Part shown: positions 1-6,919 of the stretch, piece by piece | Layout: the number at the start of each line of letters is the position of its first letter | Position numbering within the stretch: position 1 is the stretch's first letter | Assembly (NCBI GenBank): GCA_032595675.1 | Contig: JAVQMD010000001.1 | Span: forward strand, 1,706,640 to 1,770,639 | Source: Candidatus Electrothrix rattekaaiensis | GTDB lineage: Bacteria > Desulfobacterota > Desulfobulbia > Desulfobulbales > Desulfobulbaceae | Direction: 5' to 3' | Length of the DNA: 64,000 bases | The notes under the pieces: model-generated | Told to the model about the DNA's origin: nothing | The model's database searches: none | Seen by the model: only the letters and a program-made list of their open reading frames with translations | Made by a program: the position numbers and the translations under genes

Positions 1-462
1 AATATGGATACCGTATTTATCAGCAATCTCCTTAATCTCTTTCATCCTAGCCGGAGCACCCAACATGTGAACTGGAATAATCGCCCGTGTTTTCGAGGTG
101 ATCTTCTTTTCCAAATCTGTCGGGTCCATATTCAGGGTCTGATCCACTTCGGTGAACACGGGCACGGCACCAACATCAAGAATGGCTTCCCAGGTGGCGA
201 CAAAGGTGAATCCCTGGGTGATGACCTCGTCACCGATGCCGATGCCCAAGGCAGTCAGAGCGACTTTCAACGCTGCGGTTCCCGAGGTCACGGCCTGAGC
301 ATGGGCGGCTCCTGTGTATTTGGCAAAGGCCTGCTCAAACTCACGTACCTTGTACACGCCCTTGCGCTGCTCACCGAACTCATAGCGAAACAGGACTCCG
401 GTGTCAAAGACTTCCAGGGCCTGTTGTTTTTCCTCTTCTCCGAACACTTCAAAACCCGGCAT
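1..462 (-). CDS. DegT/DnrJ/EryC1/StrS aminotransferase, N-terminal part (runs off window)
   Basis: The reverse strand is open from an ATG at 462 to the window edge, giving about 154 residues that begin MPGFEVFGEEEK. The translation contains the fold-type I PLP aminotransferase signature region: AVTSGTAALKVAL, then GDEVITQGFTFVAT and IIPVHMLGAPARM, typical of sugar aminotransferases that act on nucleotide-linked keto-sugars. A good ribosome site (GAGGAA) lies 6 nt before the ATG. The catalytic lysine and the C-terminal domain lie outside the window, so the substrate cannot be stated. The 21-bp repeat array at 555-835 lies directly upstream of this gene. Family assignment is firm. Confidence 0.85.
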   Translation of the reverse strand, partial: MPGFEVFGEEEKQQALEVFDTGVLFRYEFGEQRKGVYKVREFEQAFAKYTGAAHAQAVTSGTAALKVALTALGIGIGDEVITQGFTFVATWEAILDVGAVPVFTEVDQTLNMDPTDLEKKITSKTRAIIPVHMLGAPARMKEIKEIADKYGIHI

Positions 463-554
463 GATTGTTCCTCATATTATCTGTTATTATCCCGTTGTCG
501 GACTGTTCTGTCTTCCGCCGTTTTTCTGCACCGACGACTGTCCGGCTCTCATTC

Positions 555-835
555 CCGATGTGCAATGCCCTGCTGCATAACTTCACGCGCCTCGCTGCAC
601 GCTTGCAACGTCACGTTGTAAACTTCAAATGCCTCGTTTGAAGTGTAAAACGCCTCATTCGAAACATCAAATGCCTCATTGCAAGCTTCAAACGTCACGT
701 TTTAAGCTTCGAATGCCTCACTTGAAGTGTAAAATGTCTCATTTGAAACATCAAATGCCTCATTGTAAGCTTCATATGCCCCGTTTCAAGCTTCAAACGC
801 CTCGTTGGAAACAGCAAACAACCCGTTTTCAGCAG
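555..835. repeat. 21-bp tandem repeat array, about 13 degenerate units
   Basis: Units of exactly 21 bp follow each other, clearest from 620 to 835. A typical unit contains the imperfect palindrome CAAATG-CCT-CATTTG followed by AAGCTT-like spacer bases. The period equals two turns of B-DNA, so equivalent bases face the same side. The array lies between panD and the aminotransferase start. It can be read as a 7-residue repeat on the plus strand (MPxxKLQ-like), but that frame runs into panD antisense and has no gene-like start, so I treat it as non-coding DNA. Confidence 0.85.
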
Positions 836-864
836 ACATCAGGTCACATCCCCTTTCCTTCGCG

Positions 865-1227
865 CTACTTATCAATCAGCTTGCGTATCCCATTCTTTTC
901 ATCGCAAAGAATAATCTTCGGTGCAAAATCAACCAGCTCGCTGTCATCGTACTGACCATAGGTGACAATGATAATCAGGTCGCCCACATGCCCTTTACGG
1001 GCAGCGGCTCCATTCAGGCCGATAACGCCGGAACCGCGCTCGCCTGTGATAGCATAGGTCTCAAAGCGTTCCCCGTTATTGATATTATAAACATTGACCT
1101 GCTCAAAAGGGATGATCCCGGCGGCATCCAGAAGGTCTTGGTCAATGGTCAAACTGCCGTCGTAATTGAGATCCGCCTCGGTGATGGTTGCGCGGTGGAT
1201 CTTAGATGTAAGCATTGTTCGCTGCAT
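865..1227 (-). CDS. panD: aspartate 1-decarboxylase (pyruvoyl-dependent)
   Basis: This 120-residue protein starts MQRTMLTSKIHRA and matches PanD along its whole length. PanD makes beta-alanine from aspartate for pantothenate and CoA synthesis in the cytoplasm. The self-cleavage site Gly24-Ser25 is present in NYDGSLTID, and Tyr58 is present in ETYAITG. Further upstream in-frame starts exist, but the ATG at 1227 gives the usual family length and N-terminus. panC lies about 1.4 kb upstream on the same strand with four small genes in the same direction, so the pantothenate genes are close but not adjacent. Confidence 0.97.
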   Translation of the reverse strand: MQRTMLTSKIHRATITEADLNYDGSLTIDQDLLDAAGIIPFEQVNVYNINNGERFETYAITGERGSGVIGLNGAAARKGHVGDLIIIVTYGQYDDSELVDFAPKIILCDEKNGIRKLIDK

Positions 1228-1330
1228 AATACTCTGCTGATATAAAGTAATTTTTCTCCTGTGCAGAAGAAAAAGATGTGAATATTTCCGGCTCAATCGA
1301 CCCGTCAAGGAGAACCGACCTGCTATCCGC

Positions 1331-1537
1331 TCATCCTTTGAAAAAATACGGAACAGCCATCAGAATAAAACCGACAAGAAGCATCAGGTATATATTGGTG
1401 ATGAGATACGGAAGAACACACAGAACCATCCCTGTGCCGAGAGGGACAAAGGCGTTCTGTTTTTTTCCGTAAATGAAAAAGCCGGAACCGATTGCTCCAA
1501 ACATGAGTCCCCAAAAGAGTTGCGCCGGTGTGCCCAT
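1331..1537 (-). CDS. small two- to three-helix membrane protein
   Basis: A 68-residue, strongly hydrophobic protein starting MGTPAQLFWGLMFGAIG. Two or three membrane helices are visible around residues 8-22, 30-45 and 48-64, with the positively charged YGKKQ loop after the first. AAGGAAAG lies upstream of the ATG. I recognise it only as a small conserved inner-membrane protein of unknown function. Its position between panD and the cupin gene, on the same strand, suggests co-transcription. Confidence 0.7.
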   Translation of the reverse strand: MGTPAQLFWGLMFGAIGSGFFIYGKKQNAFVPLGTGMVLCVLPYLITNIYLMLLVGFILMAVPYFFKG

Positions 1538-1592
1538 TGTATATTCTTTCCTTGTTGCACTGTTTATTCACTGCCTGCGAAGACCACATCTT

Positions 1593-1952
1593 TTACTCAT
1601 ATGCCATGATATCTTCAACTGAATAATGCACTGCCAACCAGACCGTAAGCTCTTTGGGTTCCGTCCACACAACCTTGTGCTTTGTATGCGCCGGAATATG
1701 GAGATAATCGCCTTTTCGTAAGGTCACCCGTTGAATATCCTCTGCAAACAGAATGGTCCCGGCACCTTCCAGCACCAGCACCCACTCGTTCTCTTCCTGA
1801 TCGTACCAGCCTGTTTCCGGCGAGGTATGGCCCTTGGAGACAATGCGCTCAATGCGGAGAGTTCGGGCATTTCCCGCTTGGCCAGCCCGGAGCAGTTCGT
1901 CAAAAACTTCGTGCTTGGGATCGGACGGTAAAGAGGAAAAAATATTATTCAT
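1593..1952 (-). CDS. cupin-domain protein
   Basis: This 119-residue protein is a single cupin barrel. Motif 1 is weak (GWYDQEENEWVLVLEGAGTILF) and motif 2 reads GDYLHIPAHTKHKVVW, so several metal-ligand positions (E in NEW, H in PAHTKH) are visible. Small cupins of this type are usually annotated as cupin-domain proteins of unknown substrate. It follows the nuclease-like gene at 1960 by 7 nt and is probably translated from the same message. Confidence 0.8.
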   Translation of the reverse strand: MNNIFSSLPSDPKHEVFDELLRAGQAGNARTLRIERIVSKGHTSPETGWYDQEENEWVLVLEGAGTILFAEDIQRVTLRKGDYLHIPAHTKHKVVWTEPKELTVWLAVHYSVEDIMAYE

Positions 1953-1959
1953 CAGTCAA

Positions 1960-2604
1960 TCACTTCGAGGGCAAGCCGATAAGTTCCTCAATAATCCCTT
2001 TGGCCTTCTTTAACAGGAGGAAGATTTCGTTAATATCATCTTTCGTTGCATCAAAGGCCAGACTGGTTGCATAATCCTGTCCATCCAAGACAACAAAAAA
2101 CCACAGTCGGCCCATCACGTAACAGCCGTAGACCGGTTTGTCGTCGTTATTTAATTTTTGCGCCGCCACCATTGTGATGAGGAGCTGGCCTAAGGGATCA
2201 CCTGATGCTTCATGTTCCCTCTTAAATTCATGGATAAAAAAGTACGGGTGTTTCGGGTAACGTCTGCCGTTGGCAACAAAAAAATCAACCATACCGGATA
2301 AAATATCGCCTTCTATCTCTACAGAGATTTCCCGTTCAATAAACGACTGATACAGCTCTTCATCAAAATTAACTGCCGCCAGGAGCGGAAAAATAAATTT
2401 ACCTTTAAGCTCCCATTCATTCCAATCCCAGACATGATCCAGCAATTTGGTACGGAACTCCGTGAGAAGATGATCCTCTTCAGGCGTGAGCGCAGCCGTT
2501 TCACTTGTGTTCAACCATCGGTTCAGGAACTCGCTCTGTTTACAGAACGTAAGGTTGAATGTGTCTTCAACCTCTGCTATAGTCCATTTCGAGAATGATT
2601 TCAT
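1960..2604 (-). CDS. hypothetical protein with PD-(D/E)XK-like core
   Basis: A 214-residue protein I do not recognise by name. The middle contains GMVDFFVANGRRYPKHPYFFIHEFKRE, in which an Asp followed about 17 residues later by E-F-K resembles the D...ExK core of PD-(D/E)XK nucleases. The start ATGA overlaps the stop of panC by 4 nt, so it is translationally coupled to panC. Such proteins are often lineage-expanded in repeat-rich genomes. Nuclease activity is inference only. Confidence 0.6.
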   Translation of the reverse strand: MKSFSKWTIAEVEDTFNLTFCKQSEFLNRWLNTSETAALTPEEDHLLTEFRTKLLDHVWDWNEWELKGKFIFPLLAAVNFDEELYQSFIEREISVEIEGDILSGMVDFFVANGRRYPKHPYFFIHEFKREHEASGDPLGQLLITMVAAQKLNNDDKPVYGCYVMGRLWFFVVLDGQDYATSLAFDATKDDINEIFLLLKKAKGIIEELIGLPSK

Positions 2605-3467
2605 GATGCTATTTCACCGTTCGCTACAAACCCATTATCAATCAGCCGCACCCTGCCGTTGATTTTTACAGCCAAGGCCAGCACCGTGTCCTGATTGACT
2701 TCAACAACCGGCTGAAGAGTGAACTGATCGACAAAACTTATATAATCCAGCTCCGTACCGACAAAAGAGAGGATGAATTTCTGCAAGGCGGCGGTAAGCG
2801 ATTCCGCATGCAGCTCGCCGTCAGCGATCATTGTCCGGGCCATGGCCAAGGCCTGGGAAAGACTGAGTGCAGCTTCCCGCTCTTCCTCTTGCAGATAGGT
2901 ATTGCGGGAACTCATGGCTAGCCCGTCTTGTTCCCGAATAATAGGATGCCCGATGATCTCCACCCCGAGGTTCAGGTCCTTGCTCATGCGCCGAATCACA
3001 GCCAGTTGCTGAAAATCCTTTTCTCCGAACACGGCCAGATCCGGGCGAACGATATTAAACAGCTTGCTGACCACCGTGGCAACCCCGGCAAAATGGCCGG
3101 GGCGAGAAGCTCCACAAAGCTGACCGGTCAACTCTTCGCCCACAGTCACCGTGGTGTTGAAACCGGTCGGATACATATCCTCCGGTTCCGGGGCAAAGAT
3201 CACACAGACCCCGACACTGGCAGCCAGTTCCTGATCACGATCAAAATCTCTCGGATAAGCAGCCAGATCTTCCTGCGGACCAAACTGGGTGGGATTAACA
3301 AAAAGACTCACCACCACCTGATCAGCCAATTCCCCGGCCCGGCGCATTAAAGCAAGATGACCATCATGAAAAAAACCCATGGTTGGGACAAAGCCGATGG
3401 TCTTGCCCATAGCAGCCTGTTCTTTTGACCAAGCTGTCATTTCCTGCGGGTCTCGAATAATCTTCAT
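2601..3467 (-). CDS. panC: pantothenate synthetase
   Basis: The protein (about 288 residues) joins pantoate and beta-alanine using ATP. It shows the HIGH-like motif in PTMGFFHDGHLALMRRA, the ribosyl/pantoate pocket VNPTQFGPQEDLAAYPR, FGEKDFQQLAVIRRM and the KMSKS-like loop LAMSSRNTYL. The ATG at 3467 is preferred because an AAAGA motif lies about 10 nt upstream. A GTG six bases earlier (3473) is the alternative. The stop overlaps the next gene. It completes pantothenate synthesis together with panD downstream. Confidence 0.96.
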   Translation of the reverse strand: MKIIRDPQEMTAWSKEQAAMGKTIGFVPTMGFFHDGHLALMRRAGELADQVVVSLFVNPTQFGPQEDLAAYPRDFDRDQELAASVGVCVIFAPEPEDMYPTGFNTTVTVGEELTGQLCGASRPGHFAGVATVVSKLFNIVRPDLAVFGEKDFQQLAVIRRMSKDLNLGVEIIGHPIIREQDGLAMSSRNTYLQEEEREAALSLSQALAMARTMIADGELHAESLTAALQKFILSFVGTELDYISFVDQFTLQPVVEVNQDTVLALAVKINGRVRLIDNGFVANGEIAS

Positions 3468-3484
3468 AGACACGGTCTTTCGAT

Positions 3485-4201
3485 CTATTGCAAGAGACGG
3501 TTCAGGCTCGCTTGGACCATATCACGGGCTAAAGAATTCTGAGCAGATCCGGCTTCCTCACCCTGCTTCTTCGCTGTCAGGCTCATATAACGCTGATACG
3601 TCGCCACAGCTTGCTCTGTCTTTCCCATGTTCTCGTAAAGCCGCCCAAGATTGCTCAAGGCCAGTGCCTCGTAGCCCTCTCTCTTTTGCAGGAATTCATA
3701 GGCAGCAACAGCCTTATCCAGCTGCTTATCCTGCTCATATAAAGCACCAAGATTGGCTAGCACCAAGGGTTTGAGCAGATCCTCTTCTCCCAACTTATTC
3801 TTTAAGATTTCTAACCGGTCAATAGCCTCCTTGTTCTTCCCAGCCTCTTGATCAAGATGGGCGAGTTGAATCTGACTCCAGGCAGCAGAAGATGTCGAGC
3901 TGAAGTCCTCATTGACCTTGTTCAGGGCTGTTGCCCGTTGTTCCCCTTCAAGAAGCAAAGCCGCATCATAAGCCTTGGCAGCCTTGTTCAAGCTGTAGGT
4001 GTGATAGGAATCATAAAGTGCGGCAATAATGATCACGACGGCAACAATACTGACAACCGTCCAAATTTTGTACTGGTTTTTCTGTAAAAATCCAATAATA
4101 CCTGGGGGAAGATCCAACTGATCCAGGATGCCGTTGTGCTGCTCAACATGGGCATTCCCCCGCAAATCGTTCAGCTGAAAGGAGCTTTGTTGTTTTGACA
4201 T
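3485..4201 (-). CDS. YfgM-like TPR membrane protein
   Basis: A 238-residue protein with a cytoplasmic N-terminus, one membrane helix at about residues 46-63 and a C-terminal domain of TPR repeats (LVLANLGALYEQDKQLDKAVAAYE; LALSNLGRLYENMGKTEQAVATYQRY). This arrangement matches the TPR_21/YfgM group, periplasmic helical scaffolds linked to outer-membrane biogenesis and the Sec translocon. It lies immediately upstream of panC on the same strand. The exact partner cannot be told from the sequence. Confidence 0.75.
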   Translation of the reverse strand: MSKQQSSFQLNDLRGNAHVEQHNGILDQLDLPPGIIGFLQKNQYKIWTVVSIVAVVIIIAALYDSYHTYSLNKAAKAYDAALLLEGEQRATALNKVNEDFSSTSSAAWSQIQLAHLDQEAGKNKEAIDRLEILKNKLGEEDLLKPLVLANLGALYEQDKQLDKAVAAYEFLQKREGYEALALSNLGRLYENMGKTEQAVATYQRYMSLTAKKQGEEAGSAQNSLARDMVQASLNRLLQ

Positions 4202-4444
4202 GAAGTGTTCTCCGGTTTATGGTAATTCATCCAATCTTTTTTGTTTTTTTATCCTACGGCATGCGCGGCATCTGGTACGGTGTCCAACGAGTTTCAAATC
4301 AGGTCGAATCAGGTCAAAGTAAATCCCGCGCTGTCGCGGTTATAACTATAGCGTGAATCCTGAAAAATGCATTAATCTTTTCCCCCCTTTTCTGGACCAA
4401 GCACACTGCTGCGGAGATATTCTTTTGTTTTTTGGTAAAAAGCG

Positions 4445-5212
4445 ATGAAAGAGAAGAAAAAACAAAGAGGTCGGACGGATGCGCTCGGCTTTTGCCGGAA
4501 CTGCGAACAGGAGCATTCTCTGTCGGCAGACACTGCTCTGGAACCTGCTTTCCAACTGATGAAAACGCTGGCAGACAAAGACCGGATCGACTTTGTGTTG
4601 CCGGATCAACACAAGGATCCCGCCTGCGCTATAGATTATCTCTGGGGACCGGCTCGTGGCAAGATGTTCGGTGTCTTGGTTGCGCAAACGCCGAGCGGAG
4701 AACAGGTCATTCTCAAGGCCTTTTCTGGTCAATATAACGGACTCTGGCAGGTTCCAGGCTGGGTAGGGCCGGTCTTTGATTGCAAGGTCTTTCATCAGGT
4801 GCATGATGAGGAAGAGAGAACCATAAAAAAACTGACTCGCCAAATTGACCGGCTTGTACCTAGTTGTCCAGAACGGCAGAAACTTGTTCAGCAGCGCAAA
4901 AAAAAATCACAACAACTCATGCGGGAAATCCATAGCCTGTACCGGTTACGGAATTTTCACGGCCAAACGGTAGGCCTGAAAAAAATCTTTGGTTCGGACA
5001 AGGGCGTGCCCACCGGTACCGGTGATTGCTGCGCCCCGAAGCTGCTTCAACACGCTGCCTTACATGGCCTGACTCCGCTGGGCCTAGCTGAGTTCTACTT
5101 GGGCAAGGAAAATTCCTCAGGAACTCGCCAGCATGGTTATTTTTACCCCTCCTGCCGGACAAAATGCTACCCGATTCTTGGTTTTATGCTTTGCGGGGCC
5201 GGAGAAGATTAG
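4445..5212 (+). CDS. N-terminal domain of a long RluA-type pseudouridine synthase, as a separate gene
   Basis: A 255-residue protein containing GVPTGTGDCCAPKLLQHAA, GLTPLGLAEFYLG and HGYFYPSCRTKCYPILGFMLCG. From knowledge of the family, these are the signatures of the N-terminal extension of the about 550-residue RluA-family synthases of Vibrio and Shewanella. Here the extension is its own gene: it ends with TAG at 5210-5212, and the catalytic half starts 2 nt later in another frame. A charged coiled segment lies around residues 120-160. A CRNC pair near the N-terminus and the later Cys residues could bind metal (inference). Confidence 0.75.
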   Translation: MKEKKKQRGRTDALGFCRNCEQEHSLSADTALEPAFQLMKTLADKDRIDFVLPDQHKDPACAIDYLWGPARGKMFGVLVAQTPSGEQVILKAFSGQYNGLWQVPGWVGPVFDCKVFHQVHDEEERTIKKLTRQIDRLVPSCPERQKLVQQRKKKSQQLMREIHSLYRLRNFHGQTVGLKKIFGSDKGVPTGTGDCCAPKLLQHAALHGLTPLGLAEFYLGKENSSGTRQHGYFYPSCRTKCYPILGFMLCGAGED

Positions 5213-5214
5213 CG

Positions 5215-5955
5215 ATGAACAAGGAATTGGAAATCATTTTTGCCGATCAAGAGCTGGTTGTGGTCAATAAACCCGGTGGTTTGCTGGCTGTGCCCGGACG
5301 AGGGCCGGATAAACAGGACTCCGTGGTCAGCCGTTTCAAAGCGCAGTTCGCTGATGCCATTGAGCAACCAGCGGTCCATCGCCTGGACATGGCCACCTCC
5401 GGCCTGATGGTCTTGGCCCTGACCGCAAAGGCTCATCGTCATCTCAGCGGCCAATTTTCACAGCGGCAGGTAGAGAAAACATATGTCGCCCTGCTAGACG
5501 GGACTGTGGCCGGGGAAAGCGGCGAAATAGAGCTACGCTTTCGTCTGGACCCGAACAATCGCCCCTACCAAGTCTACGACCCTCTACAGGGCAAGCTCGG
5601 TATCACCCGTTGGCGTCGCCTTGCCCTCTCTAGGACTCTCTTCGAAAGCGAGGTTCGCCCGCAGACCCGAATGGAGTTTATTCCGCTGACCGGCAGAACC
5701 CACCAGCTCCGTCTCCATGCGGCCCATCCTTTGGGACTCGGCTGCCCTATTATCGGCGACAGCCTGTACGGCAGCGGCAATATGGGAGACCCCATGTATC
5801 TTCATGCGGCCCGATTAGCCGTTACCCACCCTATCAGCAAAGAGCGGCTGGAATTCTACTCTCCTCCACCCTTTTGCGATGCAGTGCTTGAAAAAGGAGA
5901 AGGACAGGGAACCTTGCCGCAGGCCGGTATTCCAGCCCGTTCTGGATCAAGGTAG
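5215..5955 (+). CDS. RluA-family rRNA pseudouridine synthase, catalytic domain
   Basis: This 246-residue protein isomerises uridine to pseudouridine in structured RNA, most likely 23S rRNA. The catalytic aspartate is Asp58 in HRLDMATSGLMV, and the conserved GRTHQLRLHAAHPLG and PIIGDSLYG motifs follow. The ATG at 5215 is chosen because GGAGAAG lies inside the end of the upstream gene, and because the domain begins MNKELEIIFADQELVVVNKP. The 3' end overlaps the convergent gene at 5856-6191 by about 100 bp. Confidence 0.92.
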   Translation: MNKELEIIFADQELVVVNKPGGLLAVPGRGPDKQDSVVSRFKAQFADAIEQPAVHRLDMATSGLMVLALTAKAHRHLSGQFSQRQVEKTYVALLDGTVAGESGEIELRFRLDPNNRPYQVYDPLQGKLGITRWRRLALSRTLFESEVRPQTRMEFIPLTGRTHQLRLHAAHPLGLGCPIIGDSLYGSGNMGDPMYLHAARLAVTHPISKERLEFYSPPPFCDAVLEKGEGQGTLPQAGIPARSGSR

Positions 5956-6191
5956 CGGGTAATCCCGATACCGATACAGAGGAGCGTGAAGCTGAAGATC
6001 ACCACAAGAAGAATGATGATCGGGATATGATCATAGATTCTCTGTCTTGGCTTACTTCGTCTCCTTCTGGAAGTGCTTTTCTTTGCCGCTTTTTTCGGCG
6101 TGCTTTCTGCGGGCTTTTTCGGTGCCTTGTCCGCAGGCTTACCGCCAATCTGCTTAGGAAGCTTTTCTTGTATTTCTTGTTCTGAGTTCAC
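5856..6191 (-). CDS. small basic single-pass membrane protein
   Basis: A 111-residue reading frame with a GTG start two bases after the mqsA stop. The first 50 residues are rich in Lys, Ala and Pro (KKPAESTPKKAAKKS) and end in RRRRSKPRQR. One clear membrane helix follows (IPIIILLVVIFSFTLLCIGI). The family is unknown to me. The last 30 residues overlap the pseudouridine synthase gene on the other strand, so the true stop region is under constraint from both strands. It is a plausible but not certain gene. Confidence 0.5.
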   Translation of the reverse strand: MNSEQEIQEKLPKQIGGKPADKAPKKPAESTPKKAAKKSTSRRRRSKPRQRIYDHIPIIILLVVIFSFTLLCIGIGITRYLDPERAGIPACGKVPCPSPFSSTASQKGGGE

Positions 6192-6193
6192 AG

Positions 6194-6595
6194 CTATGAC
6201 ATCCTGACTTCATTCAACAGATCAGGGTGACGATCAAGCAACTTGAGCAGCTTCACCAAAGACAGGGGCGGGCGTGTCCTCCCGTTTTCGTAGCGAGAAA
6301 AGGCATTGATGCCACCACCGAAAATTTCAGCGGCAGTACGCTGGTCAAGTCCGAGCTTCTTCCGTACCTTGGCGATAAATCCGGGATCAACAACAGCCGC
6401 ATTGACCTGCTTGGAAAAAACTCGCATTTCCTGCATCACCCGGTCCGATTCCGAGGCATCCAGAACCGATTCAGCACAGGCCGGGCAGAAGTCACCTGTC
6501 ACAGAAGGGATAACCGTATTTTCACCCCTATAGGCATAAGGGAGGTCGCGGGTATCATGTATCAATTCGGCAGCTCCGCAGACAGGGCATTTCAT
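6194..6595 (-). CDS. mqsA: MqsA-family antitoxin
   Basis: A 133-residue antitoxin with the two-domain MqsA layout. The N-terminal zinc domain has CPVC at residues 3-6 and a second CPAC pair. The C-terminal Xre-type helix-turn-helix includes RTAAEIFGGGINAFSRYENGRTRPP. MqsA binds MqsR and represses the operon. The ATG at 6595 gives the standard MKCPVC start and overlaps the end of mqsR closely. A candidate operator is at 6905-6919. Confidence 0.95.
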   Translation of the reverse strand: MKCPVCGAAELIHDTRDLPYAYRGENTVIPSVTGDFCPACAESVLDASESDRVMQEMRVFSKQVNAAVVDPGFIAKVRKKLGLDQRTAAEIFGGGINAFSRYENGRTRPPLSLVKLLKLLDRHPDLLNEVRMS

Positions 6596-6597
6596 CT

Positions 6598-6894
6598 TCA
6601 CAACTCCTTGAAAGAAACAATCAGCAGATCATCGACAACTGTCAGCTTCAGATAGATATCTCCCGCAGGCGTATTCGGTCGATACACATCCTGCCAAATT
6701 CTGTGGTCGGCGTAGGTGGTCATGCTTTTATGGAAATCAGTCGGTGAGAGCAGTTTCACCACCTCCAGCATATCGGAATAGTCCATGCCCAGAGCAGTCG
6801 CACCGACACGAGCCGAGTGCGTGGTCCGCACTCGGCCCTGTTCCACAATTTTTTTAACGACACTCAGGCCGCAATGCGGGGTTCGCTTTTCCAT
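6598..6894 (-). CDS. mqsR: MqsR-family mRNA interferase toxin
   Basis: A 98-residue RelE/RNase-Sa-fold toxin that cleaves mRNA, in E. coli mainly at GCU. It starts MEKRTPHCGLSVVKKIVEQGRV and contains DYSDMLEVVKLL, FHKSMTTYADHRIWQDVY and YLKLTVVDDLLIVSFKEL, which match MqsR throughout. Toxin before antitoxin is the usual mqsRA order. Only about 20 bp separate it from the upstream membrane ATPase gene, so its promoter must overlap the 3' end of that gene. Confidence 0.95.
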   Translation of the reverse strand: MEKRTPHCGLSVVKKIVEQGRVRTTHSARVGATALGMDYSDMLEVVKLLSPTDFHKSMTTYADHRIWQDVYRPNTPAGDIYLKLTVVDDLLIVSFKEL

Positions 6895-6904
6895 AGTGCC
6901 ATAT

Positions 6905-6919
6905 TAACCTATTTGGTTA
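6905..6919. promoter_or_regulatory. candidate MqsA operator
   Basis: The palindrome TAACC-TATTT-GGTTA lies 11 bp upstream of the mqsR start. The known E. coli MqsA operator is AACCT-N(2-4)-AGGTT, which this resembles closely. It overlaps the last codons of the upstream ATPase gene. Binding is inferred from the match and the position. Confidence 0.65.

Noticed and set aside
4-621. 205-codon plus-strand reading frame at the window start.
   Set aside because: It is the antisense of the DegT-type aminotransferase, whose translation on the minus strand is clearly conserved.
629-955. 108-codon frame with a Lys-rich heptapeptide repeat.
   Set aside because: The repeat period is a multiple of three, so open frames are expected; it has no ribosome site and runs antisense into panD.
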